A DNA stretch of 17,831 nucleotides from CAYNDL01 sp964396115 (GCA_964396115.1 CAYNDL010000018.1:1-17831), one strand, 5' to 3'. Positions 8,217-15,615 are shown, counted from the first letter of the stretch. Numbers and translations are program-made. Notes: generated from the letters alone by a model not told the origin.

Positions 8217-9107
8217 ATGACTGCTTATTCCGCGATCAGCAGAAACAAAAGCCGTTCGTTTTTCTTGATGGCATTATTCGTAGTACTAATCGTGCTTCTC
8301 GGGTGGCTTATTGACCAAACCCAAGGTGGTAACACTTTAATCTTGCCTGGTGCCATCTTTATCTCGACGGTTTACGCGCTTATCGGATACTTTTCGGGAG
8401 ATAAAATTGCATTGGCTGCAAATGGTGCCACGAAGATTAACAAAGACGAAGCGCCGGAACTGTATAGACTGGTAGAGAATCTTGCGATCACTTCCGGTCT
8501 TCCCACTCCGGCTATCTACATCATTCCTTCCCCAGCGATAAACGCATTTGCCACAGGACGGGACCCTAAACATGCTTCGATCGCTGTGACTGCTGGAGCC
8601 CTAGAAAAGCTGGAGCGGACTGAACTTGAAGGAGTCATCGCGCACGAATTGTCACATGTAAAAAATTACGATATCCGGCTGTTAACGGTAGTCGCCATAT
8701 TCGTTGGCTCGATTGCCCTTTTGGCCGACCTTTTCCTGCGTTCACGTCTATTTGGCTTTAGAAGGGATGAAGACCGAGAAAATGGTAATCTCGGTGTAAT
8801 CCTCGCCATCTTTGGCTTCATTTTGATTCTTCTTTCTCCGATTATTGCCCAGCTTATCCAGCTGGCAATTTCTAGAAAAAGAGAATTCTTGGCCGATGCG
8901 ACGGGCGTAATCCTAACTCGCTATCCGGCAGGTTTGGCTAACGCGCTCCGCAAAATTCAAGCAGAACACATACCCGTTGCAACAGCCAATTCAGCAACAG
9001 CACACCTCTTCCTGTCCAATCCACTCAGCTCCCAAGGCCTTAGCAGACTTTTTGCCACACATCCTCCGATAGAAGAAAGAATCGCGGCGCTAGAAAAAAT
9101 GGCTTAG
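8217..9107 (+). CDS. htpX: HtpX-type membrane zinc metalloprotease
   Basis: M48 family, 296 aa. HtpX is an inner-membrane endopeptidase that removes damaged membrane proteins. Four membrane segments are visible, about residues 15-32, 42-60, 154-176 and 192-215. The zinc motif HELSH is at 143-147 and the third ligand is E223 in REFLAD (222-227), so the active site is complete. A GGGGG run at 8205-8209 serves as ribosome binding site for the ATG at 8217. It forms a two-gene unit with lemA. Its last 18 bases overlap the end of recX on the other strand, so there is no terminator between them. Confidence 0.96.
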   Translation: MTAYSAISRNKSRSFFLMALFVVLIVLLGWLIDQTQGGNTLILPGAIFISTVYALIGYFSGDKIALAANGATKINKDEAPELYRLVENLAITSGLPTPAIYIIPSPAINAFATGRDPKHASIAVTAGALEKLERTELEGVIAHELSHVKNYDIRLLTVVAIFVGSIALLADLFLRSRLFGFRRDEDRENGNLGVILAIFGFILILLSPIIAQLIQLAISRKREFLADATGVILTRYPAGLANALRKIQAEHIPVATANSATAHLFLSNPLSSQGLSRLFATHPPIEERIAALEKMA

Positions 9108-9602
9108 CAATTCATTTGCTATTGTTCCGGAAAAGCCTCTCTGTGCGAGAAAGCGTCCGATCTTCATGTATTGGTCTTTTCTGGCAATACCCTTCTTATC
9201 CAAGCTTTCTTTCTTTTTTATCAGCGCCTTTTTAGCAACATCCTTTTCTTTTTCCAAAGGAAAGACCTCCTCAATGGTTTTAGCAATTATGTCGGAATCA
9301 ACTTCGTAAGTCCTTAATTTTCTGAGTAATTCTCTCCGCCCAACTGCTTTACGGAGCAGAATCCCCTCACAGACTGCAACAGCAAACTTCTTATCATCAA
9401 GATATCCGAGTTCCTTAGCTTTATCGACCACTTTCGTGACTTGTTCGCCGGAAAAACCTTTTTCTTTTAGACGTTTCTCCATTTCACGCACAGACCTAGA
9501 CCGTACTGACAACAACATTGTCGCCACGTACCATGGATTTTGCCGCTTATGTATTTTTTCCGATTGACCTCCTGCCCTTCTCGGGTTAAAATTTTTCACC
9601 AT
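9090..9602 (-). CDS. recX: RecX regulatory protein
   Basis: 170 aa from the ATG at 9602; a TTG two codons further upstream (9608) is an alternative. RecX binds RecA filaments and limits their activity in the cytoplasm. The tandem three-helix repeats are visible: LLSVRSRSVREMEKRLKEKG at about 30-49, then ELGYLDDKKFAVAVCE (65-80), then ELLRKLRTYEVDSDII (93-108). The first ~25 residues are basic and have no family pattern. It is divergent from clpC with only 44 bases between the ATGs and converges on htpX with an 18-base overlap. recA is not in the window. Family call is confident because the LDD motif is present. Confidence 0.88.
   Translation of the reverse strand: MVKNFNPRRAGGQSEKIHKRQNPWYVATMLLSVRSRSVREMEKRLKEKGFSGEQVTKVVDKAKELGYLDDKKFAVAVCEGILLRKAVGRRELLRKLRTYEVDSDIIAKTIEEVFPLEKEKDVAKKALIKKKESLDKKGIARKDQYMKIGRFLAQRGFSGTIANELLSHFF
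9564..9592 (+). promoter_or_regulatory. Candidate promoter of clpC, inside recX
   Basis: TTGACC, a 17-base spacer and TAAAAT (both 5/6 to consensus) end 54 bases before the clpC ATG. It lies within the first codons of recX on the opposite strand, so the two genes would transcribe across each other's start. Confidence 0.55.
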
Positions 9603-9646
9603 TCTCAAATATAAGTGTTACACTTTCTAAAGACCTTTTGCACACT

Positions 9647-12202
9647 ATGAAAAACTTTCCAATCCAAGACAAACTTACAACAAGATTAAAACACGTCCTC
9701 GCAACAGCTTCGCAAATTGCGAGTGAGCTTCAACATGGAGAAATCGGCACAGAACATTTGCTATTCGGGATGACCAAAGAAACTGGTTCAATCGCTTCCA
9801 CAATTCTCCGTAAATTTAACATTACTCCAGAATATATCAGGACAGAATTGGAAACCCTTTCCCACGAGGTCAACTTTCAGGAAGTCCTATCTGAAGATGC
9901 GGAAAAAGCGTTTGAAAAAGCGGCTCGCGTAGCATTCGAGCATCAGCATCGCTATATAGGTACAGAACATTTACTGTACGGAATAATTTTCCAAAAAGAC
10001 AACGTGGCTTACAGGATTCTGGAAAGATCCCCGGCCGACATTAAATCTCTTGCTCGTCAGGTTAAAACAGTCCTGCAAAACACGGCCCACTTCCCTGACC
10101 TATCGAACTTCCTTTCAGGAATGAGCAGTCTTCCCGGCATGCCAATCCAGATGCCAAAAAATAACGAGCAACAACTAAAGAAGCCGAAGTCCCGCACTCC
10201 TGCCCTTGATTATTTCTGTGTTGATTTTACGGAACAGGCAAAAAACAAAAAATTTGATCCTGTGGTCGGGAGAGATCGAGAGATTCAACGCATGATGAGT
10301 ATTCTTTCCCGCAAATCAAAAAACAATCCCGTTCTAATCGGAGACCCTGGGGTTGGAAAAACGGCTATCGCAATCGGTCTTGCGCAGCGTATCAGTTCTG
10401 GAAACGTACCGAGCAATTTGGCCGATAAAAGAGTGCTTTCACTGGACTTGGCTTCTGTTCTGGCGGGGACGACATTCCGTGGTGAGTTTGAAGAACGGCT
10501 GAAAGAGATTTTACGTGAAGTTAAAGAAAATCCATCCGTACTTTTATTTATCGATGAATTACACACTATAGTTGGTGCAGGATCGGCTGGCGGTTCATTG
10601 GATGCGGCAAACATCCTCAAGCCCGCCCTCTCCCACGGTGACCTACAAGTCATAGGCGCAACCACTCTAGACGAATATCGCAAACACATCGAAAAAGATG
10701 CTGCCTTAGAGCGTCGATTTCAGCCCATCGTCGTCAGAGAAGCCACGGAGAAAGAAGCTATCGATATTCTTAAGGGGGTTCGAGAAGCCTATGAAACTCA
10801 TCACGGATTGGAAGTTACGGATGATGCAATTGAAGCTGCCGTTGCTTTATCAACACGTTACATAACCGACCGTTTCCTTCCTGATAAAGCCTTGGACCTT
10901 TTGGATGAGGCTGCGTCTCTCGCCCGTTTGAAGCGCGGTGGCGATATGAAGGTTAATACTAATGAATTAGTTGATGCGCAGGAACAGTTACAGGAAGTGC
11001 AGTCACAAAAAAACAGAGCAATAGAAGAAGAACGCTACGATGAAGCTTTGCTGCTCAAAAAAGAAGAAAAACGTATCGAAGAAAAAATTCATTCGCTGCA
11101 TTCCCAACCTTCAATTGCAAAAAACAATCGCGATTCAATTACGCGCGAAGATATTGCTGCTGTTATCGCAGAAATGACAGGGATCCCTGTCACCCGCCTA
11201 CTGAAGGCAGAAGAAAAGAAACTTTTGCACTTAGAACGTACCATGGGCAGCCGCATTGTCGGCCAACGGGAAGCAATCGACACAATAGCGCGCTTCATTC
11301 GCCGTTCTCGCTCCGGCATAGCAAATCCGAATCGGCCAGTAGGGTCCTTTATCTTCCTTGGACCAACTGGGGTTGGCAAAACGGAACTTGCTAAGGTATT
11401 GGCTCGAGAAATCTATGAAGACGAAGATGCGCTTATACGTGTAGACATGTCGGAATTTATGGAAGCGCATGCGGTAAGCAGGTTGATTGGCGCTCCGGCT
11501 GGGTATGTTGGTTACGACGAAGGCGGCAAACTAACGGAAGCCATCCGCCGCCGTCCCTACTCTATCGTCCTCTTTGATGAAATAGAAAAAGCTCATCATG
11601 ATGTCTTTAATATCCTGTTGCAAATACTAGAAGAAGGAGAGCTAACAGATACGCACGGCAAGAAAGCCAACTTCCGAAACACAATAATCATCTTAACGTC
11701 GAACATAGGATCCTCGGAATTAACAAAGCAAGCGAAGATGGGCTTCGGAGTAAGTACAGAAAATGAAAAGAAACAAGCACAGGAAAGATACGCAGAACTT
11801 AAAGAGAGGGTTTTGGGCAGCCTTCGAAAAGAAATGGCGCCCGAACTTCTGTCTCGTATTGACCAGATTGTTGTGTTTCGACCACTCGGCCTGCCTGAAC
11901 TTCGCCGTATCACTGCTCTAAATCTTGAAGAGCTAAAAGATCGTCTGCGTAAACAAAAAATTGATGCCTCGATTAGTAACGAGGTTCGGGACAAGATTGC
12001 CGAACAAGCATTTAATAGCGGTCAAGGTGCCCGCCCCATTAGACAGTTCGTCCAGGAATTTATTGAAGATCCGGTGGCGCAAGGTATCATAAGTGGCGAA
12101 ATATCCAACGGCAGCAAACTTAACATTGTCTGGGAAGATGGAGCCACAAAGGTTATACCTAAAGAACGTGAAGAGAAAACTAAAGTTACCGAGAAGTCTT
12201 GA
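9647..12202 (+). CDS. clpC: ClpC-type AAA+ chaperone, ATPase subunit of the Clp protease
   Basis: 851 aa from the ATG at 9647 (a TTG three codons upstream is possible). It is a Hsp100 unfoldase that feeds substrates to ClpP in the cytoplasm. Two Clp-N repeats occupy about residues 1-145. D1 has Walker A GDPGVGKT at 232-239, Walker B LLFIDE at 299-304 and an Arg finger near ERRF 355-358. The middle region at about 455-482 carries a UVR-like stretch (IEEERYDEALLLKKEEKRI), the mark of ClpC rather than ClpB. D2 has Walker A GPTGVGKT at 572-579, Walker B VLFDE at 641-645 and sensor-2 GARPIR near the end. No Shine-Dalgarno is obvious. The comFC-like gene overlaps its 3' end. Confidence 0.95.
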   Translation: MKNFPIQDKLTTRLKHVLATASQIASELQHGEIGTEHLLFGMTKETGSIASTILRKFNITPEYIRTELETLSHEVNFQEVLSEDAEKAFEKAARVAFEHQHRYIGTEHLLYGIIFQKDNVAYRILERSPADIKSLARQVKTVLQNTAHFPDLSNFLSGMSSLPGMPIQMPKNNEQQLKKPKSRTPALDYFCVDFTEQAKNKKFDPVVGRDREIQRMMSILSRKSKNNPVLIGDPGVGKTAIAIGLAQRISSGNVPSNLADKRVLSLDLASVLAGTTFRGEFEERLKEILREVKENPSVLLFIDELHTIVGAGSAGGSLDAANILKPALSHGDLQVIGATTLDEYRKHIEKDAALERRFQPIVVREATEKEAIDILKGVREAYETHHGLEVTDDAIEAAVALSTRYITDRFLPDKALDLLDEAASLARLKRGGDMKVNTNELVDAQEQLQEVQSQKNRAIEEERYDEALLLKKEEKRIEEKIHSLHSQPSIAKNNRDSITREDIAAVIAEMTGIPVTRLLKAEEKKLLHLERTMGSRIVGQREAIDTIARFIRRSRSGIANPNRPVGSFIFLGPTGVGKTELAKVLAREIYEDEDALIRVDMSEFMEAHAVSRLIGAPAGYVGYDEGGKLTEAIRRRPYSIVLFDEIEKAHHDVFNILLQILEEGELTDTHGKKANFRNTIIILTSNIGSSELTKQAKMGFGVSTENEKKQAQERYAELKERVLGSLRKEMAPELLSRIDQIVVFRPLGLPELRRITALNLEELKDRLRKQKIDASISNEVRDKIAEQAFNSGQGARPIRQFVQEFIEDPVAQGIISGEISNGSKLNIVWEDGATKVIPKEREEKTKVTEKS

Positions 12203-12918
12203 TGCATTAAAAAAAGCTGGGGATAGTTTCGTTTCTGCTCTAATTGAGAGTGTCTTTCCCGTAACATGCGTTAGTTGTGATGAATTTACTGAATCCTGGC
12301 TTTGCGAAGAATGCATTCAAAAGATTGAAGTGCCAGCTAAAATTTGTTTTGTTTGTGGTAGTACCTCCCTGCATGGGCGAACCTGTAACAACTGCAAGGA
12401 CAAAACACCTCTACGAGGTTTAATTTTATGTGGGCCTATACGGGGATCCGACCTTAAGAAAAACTGTACATGCATTTAAATTTTCTGGAGTTAAAGAACT
12501 CAGTAAGCCTTTAGCAAAAGCTCTCGCGCCTAGAATCCTACAAACCATGGGGGCTTATGTCTCCGAATTCCAGCTAGTCCCCATCCCCCTTCACAAAAGG
12601 AAGGAACGCAGCCGCGGATACAACCAGGCTGAACTGCTCGCTATAGAAATAGCAAAGATATTAAAATTAGAGGTTTCTAAACCTCTGGAACGTGCCCGTT
12701 TTACCGAAGCACAATCAAGTATAGACGCTGATTTTAAAGACAAAAGAAAAAACAACATTGTAGGCGCTTTTCGATTTTCACGACAAAGCGCTATTCATCA
12801 AAAAGTTATTATAATAGACGACGTAGCGACTACGGGAGCGACAATCGAAGAAGCAGCAAATTCTTTAGTAAAAAATGGGGCCGAAGAAGTCTGGGGCGCA
12901 GTAGTTTGTCGGGGCTAG
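12168..12918 (+). pseudogene. comFC: ComFC-like phosphoribosyltransferase (competence) gene, split by a +1 frameshift
   Basis: Two frames together encode a complete ComFC/GntX protein of about 249 aa. Part 1 (from GTG 12168, or ATG 12138, to stop 12479) has two zinc-ribbon pairs: CVSC, CEEC, CFVC and CNNC. Part 2 (readable from about 12430 to 12918) has YGDPTLRKTVHAFKFSG, VPIPLHKRKERSRGYNQAE and the PRPP-binding motif VIIIDDVATTGAT. The frames join at GGG CC (12432-12436): removing one base restores LILCG-LYGDP. ComFC helps natural transformation in other bacteria, which fits the pilus operon. The shift may be a real mutation, an assembly error or programmed shifting; both parts look well conserved, so loss, if real, is recent. 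The start overlaps clpC by 35 bases, so the two are probably cotranscribed. Confidence 0.82.
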
Positions 12919-12920
12919 GG

Positions 12921-12949
12921 TTGAGAAAATAAGAAAAATGTAATATTGT
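12921..12949 (+). promoter_or_regulatory. Promoter of tRNA-Ser(GGA)
   Basis: TTGAGA (5/6), a 17-base spacer and TATTGT (4/6) end 19 bases before the tRNA, giving a start about 12 bases upstream of the mature 5' end. It lies directly after the comFC stop. Confidence 0.5.
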
Positions 12950-12968
12950 TTAGCCGCACATCAAAAAA

Positions 12969-13053
12969 GGAGAGGTCGCATAGTGGCCTAGTGCGCAGGC
13001 TTGGAAAGCTTGTATACCGCAAGGTATCGAGGGTTCGAATCCCTCCCTCTCCG
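12969..13053 (+). tRNA. tRNA-Ser(GGA)
   Basis: Class II tRNA of 85 bases. Acceptor GGAGAGG (12969-12975) pairs with CCTCTCC (13046-13052), discriminator G13053. The anticodon stem CAGGC/GCTTG encloses loop TTGGAAA with anticodon GGA at 13003-13005. A long variable arm (TATACC/GGTAT) and T-arm GAGGG/CCCTC with TTCGAAT follow. No CCA is encoded, so a CCA-adding enzyme is needed. It reads UCC and UCU. Confidence 0.96.
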
Positions 13054-13089
13054 CAAAAACAGAACTGCCTATGGCTATTATGTTTTTGC
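13053..13089 (+). terminator. Hairpin terminator after tRNA-Ser(GGA)
   Basis: GCAAAAACA (13053-13061) pairs with TGTTTTTGC (13081-13089), with an inner GCC-TAT-GGC stem. The T run lies within the 3' arm. It begins at the tRNA discriminator base, an economical layout also seen at tRNA-Ser(GCT). Confidence 0.6.
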
Positions 13090-13121
13090 CTGAGGAACAA
13101 AAATGACGGCAACTTTTACCG

Positions 13122-13149
13122 TTGATTTATTTTACGTAGCACTTAGATT
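13122..13149 (+). promoter_or_regulatory. Weak candidate promoter for the 110-aa orphan gene
   Basis: TTGATT, a 16-base spacer and TAGATT (each 4/6) end 23 bases before the GTG start. It lies between a terminator and a gene with a good ribosome binding site, where a promoter is expected. Confidence 0.3.
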
Positions 13150-13172
13150 TCTTCCCTCAGCAAGGAGACTAC

Positions 13173-13505
13173 GTGAGACAGTACCTTTCAAACCTGACAT
13201 CATCGCTTATCCGCAATAACCGTTTTGACGAAGACTATCATGCCATGAATCAAAAGGAGTCTTTTATAGATCATGCAATGGCAGTCTTGGTTACGGGTGA
13301 TGTCGCCAAAATGACACCGCAAAAGCTGGGCAGGCTGATGTGTTCTTTCACCGTCGGCGAAGTATTTGTCCCCAAAGACGAACTCATCCAGAAGATCCAC
13401 TTTTCCGGAGATTCACGGGAGATGCTAAGAGAGATGGTATCGCTCTTTCTTGCATGGATGATCTGGGACAGATTAGATACAATCTCGTCGACCAGCTCTC
13501 TCTGA
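13173..13505 (+). CDS. Hypothetical protein, 110 aa, possibly acquired
   Basis: I recognise no family. The protein is soluble, mostly helical, with a hydrophobic C-terminal helix (about residues 89-100, LFLAWMIW) and no Cys pair or catalytic motif. The GTG start at 13173 is supported by AAGGAG six bases upstream (13163-13168), one of the best ribosome binding sites in the window. It is a single-gene unit: terminators stand before (13053-13089) and right after it (13507-13531). A sampled line (13321-13380) is 31/60 G+C, above the 21-25/60 of sampled clpC lines. That, and the place next to a tRNA gene, suggests acquired DNA. The next gene has similar composition, so they may have come together. 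Confidence 0.65.
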   Translation: MRQYLSNLTSSLIRNNRFDEDYHAMNQKESFIDHAMAVLVTGDVAKMTPQKLGRLMCSFTVGEVFVPKDELIQKIHFSGDSREMLREMVSLFLAWMIWDRLDTISSTSSL

Positions 13506-13506
13506 C

Positions 13507-13531
13507 AAGCCCCTAAAAAGGGGCTTTTTTT
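13507..13531 (+). terminator. Rho-independent terminator after the 110-aa gene
   Basis: AAGCCCC (13507-13513), loop TAAAAA, GGGGCTT and a run of T to 13531. It is a textbook terminator starting two bases after the stop codon. Confidence 0.92.
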
Positions 13532-13554
13532 ATTTATGAGTGTGTCATTTATGG

Positions 13555-13583
13555 TTGACACAAAGCCATTTTATGTTTACTGT
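13555..13583 (+). promoter_or_regulatory. Candidate promoter of the Nudix-like gene
   Basis: A perfect -35 TTGACA (13555-13560) is followed by TACTGT at 17 bases (3/6) or TGTATT at 20 bases (4/6). The -10 choice is unclear. It stands between a terminator and a gene start, so a promoter is expected here. Confidence 0.4.
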
Positions 13584-13633
13584 ATTCTCTTCTGTACTAC
13601 CAGCTCCACCCCGTTTTTGGAGGAATGCGACTG

Positions 13634-14551
13634 ATGATTTTCCCGACTGGTGCACTGAGGCACCACCTCTTCGAGGTTCTTTCTCATGGCCTGACGCAAA
13701 ATGTCAGGATCGAGTACAACTCGACGCCCTATGTGCTCCCAGAAGCGGTAGCTGAGCTTTCTCTAGAGCTCGAAAAGAAATGGACTGAACGGAACCCCGG
13801 GATCAGAAATCTCCAGTCCGTCGTCTCTGTCCGTTCCATCCGTCTGCGGGACACTGAAATCTTCATTCGTTGCCGTCCGGCATCCTACTTCGACCACTTA
13901 TTCACCAACTGTTCGCTACAGGACCCTCTTCTGCACGGGTTTCATAATGAGCTACTTCAGCACAGCTATGAAACAAGTCCGACGGAAGAAATCCACACTC
14001 TCTCCCACCTCGCAAACTGTCTAAGCATAGCCATGACCGTCATTACGCGCGACAACCACGTGGTGTTCGCGAAACGGAAGGCAGACGCGAAAGACATGAC
14101 GCGTGATAAGGGACTATGGGCGAACGCGGTGAGTTCTCTGGTTAAGAGACATGATGACCGATACCTGGACGCTAACGGGAAGCCTTGTCCCCAGATCTCC
14201 GCCCAAATGGCACTAAGGGAAGAGCTGGGAGACCGCATCGCTGCTCTCTGTTCCCCGCCTGACTGCATGGGACTTGTACTCCGGGATGATGTCCATGCTC
14301 CCGTATTACTGTACGAGACACTGTGCGACTTACCAGCAGAAGAACTGGTGCAGCACTGGGACAAACACGTAAAGACGATCGGCGGCAGTGTCGAACAGAT
14401 CCGCACGGCCTCTCTCAAGACGCCGGATCCTGTGCTTGGCCTGCTCGAAGCCGAAATTGATTGGTGCCCCCAGCATGCCGCCTGTATGATCCACTCTCTG
14501 GCCAGGCGTTTCGAAGAAGCAAAGGGCCGTATCGGTATGTCCTTTTCTTGA
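13634..14551 (+). CDS. Degenerate Nudix-like protein (IPP-isomerase-style signature), possibly acquired
   Basis: 305 aa from the ATG at 13634, chosen because GGAGG (13619-13623) is ten bases before it but only one base before the in-frame ATG at 13625. Residues about 130-240 look like a Nudix fold: a strand SIAMTVITRDNHVVFAKRK, then GLWANAVSS, then AQMALREELGD. The classic REUXEEXGU box is not met (MALREELG lacks the RE pair), but A-x3-L-x-EELG resembles isopentenyl-diphosphate isomerase-type Nudix proteins. The N-terminal part with a KKWTERNPG stretch resembles the pre-Nudix region of some sugar-nucleotide Nudix enzymes. Substrate is unknown. Sampled lines are 34/60 and 32/60 G+C, well above neighbours. 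It has its own candidate promoter and terminator. Confidence 0.7.
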   Translation: MIFPTGALRHHLFEVLSHGLTQNVRIEYNSTPYVLPEAVAELSLELEKKWTERNPGIRNLQSVVSVRSIRLRDTEIFIRCRPASYFDHLFTNCSLQDPLLHGFHNELLQHSYETSPTEEIHTLSHLANCLSIAMTVITRDNHVVFAKRKADAKDMTRDKGLWANAVSSLVKRHDDRYLDANGKPCPQISAQMALREELGDRIAALCSPPDCMGLVLRDDVHAPVLLYETLCDLPAEELVQHWDKHVKTIGGSVEQIRTASLKTPDPVLGLLEAEIDWCPQHAACMIHSLARRFEEAKGRIGMSFS

Positions 14552-14560
14552 AGTCTGCTC

Positions 14561-14590
14561 AAACCCCACTCCACGTGGGGTTTTTCTTTT
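14561..14590 (+). terminator. Rho-independent terminator after the Nudix-like gene
   Basis: AAACCCCAC (14561-14569), five-base loop, GTGGGG (14575-14580) and a T-rich run broken by one C. Strong. Confidence 0.9.
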
Positions 14591-14600
14591 CTAAAATTAG

Positions 14601-14629
14601 TTTTTAAGAATGCATTAGTTTGCTATTAT
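14601..14629 (+). promoter_or_regulatory. Promoter that may give a leaderless mRNA
   Basis: TATTAT (14624-14629, 5/6) lies only seven bases before the ATG at 14637; TTTTTA stands at the -35 place (17-base spacer, 3/6). A start seven bases past the -10 would coincide with the ATG. No Shine-Dalgarno is present. Confidence 0.4.
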
Positions 14630-14636
14630 TCTCTAT

Positions 14637-15182
14637 ATGCCGAAACAGCCACTAGATTTAAGGCAGAAACATGAAGAGGTTACTGTAATAGAACAACCTA
14701 AGACTGTTCCAGGTGGTGGACGAGTTCTCTTGGAATGGGAGGCTCCAGAATTTGTGGTTTATAAAAAAACAACCGGATGGTACGTCGGATTCGGTGTCCT
14801 CCTGGCATTATTATTATTTGCCGCTTTTCTACTTCAAAGCCTTTTGACTGGAATTGTGTTTATTTTGGCTGGAATATTAATTTTTGTTCACGCTGAAAAA
14901 CCCCCAAGAATCATCGGGTACGACGTAAGAACAACTGGAGTCCGCATTGACGAACGAATATACATGTTTCGAGAATTGGCAGCCTTTAATGTGGTACAGC
15001 ACGCCAACGATGAGGCGTATCTTCTCCTGAAAAGCAAAAGATTAGTGATGCCTCTAATCCACGTCCCCCTCGGAAACTCAGATGCCGAAGAAGTTACGGA
15101 AACACTTTCCAAATATATTCCCCAAGACATCAATTTTGTTGAGCCTCTGGCAGATGTTCTCGCCCATTGGGCTGGTTTCTGA
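14637..15182 (+). CDS. Conserved-type membrane protein with two N-terminal helices
   Basis: 181 aa. A cytoplasmic tail (1-45) is followed by two closely spaced membrane helices at about 46-65 and 67-84, then a soluble domain at 90-181 rich in strands (IIGYDVRTTGVRIDERIY, then FRELAAFNVV, then LVMPLIHVPL). This layout resembles the PH-like DUF5673 type seen in Patescibacteria; that name is from memory and uncertain. Function is unknown. Composition is like the pil genes, unlike the gene before it, so it is probably native. The ATG at 14637 has no Shine-Dalgarno and lies right after a -10 box. No hairpin terminator directly follows on the plus strand; the next one is at 15371-15408. Confidence 0.75.
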   Translation: MPKQPLDLRQKHEEVTVIEQPKTVPGGGRVLLEWEAPEFVVYKKTTGWYVGFGVLLALLLFAAFLLQSLLTGIVFILAGILIFVHAEKPPRIIGYDVRTTGVRIDERIYMFRELAAFNVVQHANDEAYLLLKSKRLVMPLIHVPLGNSDAEEVTETLSKYIPQDINFVEPLADVLAHWAGF

Positions 15183-15237
15183 AACTCATCAAGTATAGTC
15201 GACCCAAAAAGAATCAACTATTGTTTTGCTTTGCAGG

Positions 15238-15334
15238 TTGTGGTCACGCATAAATTTCCTGACGGACATGCGTCTTGCTTCGCAAGCGCACAGCCCGCCC
15301 TCGCATCACACTCCGTGTGACAAGCTCCGGGCTT
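15238..15334 (-). repeat. Multi-hairpin intergenic repeat, copy A
   Basis: On the plus strand it holds TTGTGGTCAC (15238-15247), seven bases, then TTTCCTGACGGA (15255-15266), enclosed by ACGCAT/ATGCGT (15246-15251, 15268-15273). A hairpin CTTGC-TTC-GCAAG (15274-15286) with the GCTTCGC core follows, then TCACAC-TCC-GTGTGA (15306-15320) inside AGCCCG/CGGGCT (15292-15297, 15328-15333). It lies beyond the terminator of tRNA-Lys. Copy B is at 17046-17150 with identical spacing of the first two blocks. Open frames across it look spurious. Strand is given as that of the tRNA. Confidence 0.7.
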
Positions 15335-15370
15335 CGATTCCTTACCGAATCAAGCAGTTGACTCGCTATT

Positions 15371-15408
15371 TCAAAAACAAAACCGGCCAATGCCGGTCCT
15401 GTTTTTGA
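15371..15408 (-). terminator. Two-way hairpin terminator after tRNA-Lys
   Basis: TCAAAAACA (15371-15379) pairs with TGTTTTTGA (15400-15408) around ACCGGC-CAAT-GCCGGT, with a 2x2 internal loop. Each strand ends in a T run, so it can serve tRNA-Lys on the minus strand and the membrane-protein gene on the plus strand. Confidence 0.88.
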
Positions 15409-15411
15409 AAG

Positions 15412-15484
15412 TGCACCCGGAAGGAATCGAACCTTCAACCTTGGGCTTAAGAGGCCCCTGCTCTGCCGATTGAGCTACGGGTGC
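15412..15484 (-). tRNA. tRNA-Lys(CTT)
   Basis: 73 bases. Acceptor GCACCCG pairs with CGGGTGC, discriminator A (15412). D-stem GCTC/GAGC, T-arm GAAGG/CCTTC with TTCGATT. Anticodon loop CTCTTAA gives anticodon CTT at 15451-15449; the outermost anticodon-stem pair is a G/A mismatch. No CCA is encoded. It reads AAG only, so a TTT tRNA-Lys is expected elsewhere. A TATAAT (minus) lies about 26 bases upstream but with a poor -35. Confidence 0.96.
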
Positions 15485-15560
15485 AAAGTGATGATTTATT
15501 TTGCGCTAATATTATAAAAATTTCAACAACCCACGACGAGTGTACATCGGGAAGCTTCAT

Positions 15561-15592
15561 AAAACAAACCAGCGCAGGACCTGCCTGCACTG
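15561..15592 (-). terminator. Terminator of the Xre-type regulator gene
   Basis: On the minus strand CAGTGCAGG, loop CAGGT, CCTGCGCTG (one G-U pair), then GTTTGTTTT. It starts 24 bases after the regulator's stop codon. Confidence 0.8.
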
Positions 15593-15615
15593 CCCTGTTT
15601 AATATATAGATATTT

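Noticed and set aside
12915..13112. 65-codon minus-strand frame over tRNA-Ser(GGA)
   Set aside because: It is the antisense of a well-supported tRNA gene.
13103..13219. 38-codon frame beginning ATG ACG GCA before and into the 110-aa gene
   Set aside because: No ribosome site precedes it, whereas the overlapping GTG start at 13173 has a good one. A leader peptide cannot be excluded but is not supported.
13966..14574. 202-codon minus-strand frame opposite the Nudix-like gene
   Set aside because: It is Ser/Arg-rich shadow sequence of the G+C-rich coding strand, lacks a ribosome site and crosses the terminator.
15226..15438. Open frames of about 60 codons on both strands across the tRNA-Lys downstream region
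   Set aside because: They run through hairpins, a terminator and part of a tRNA gene, have no ribosome sites and no protein-like pattern.
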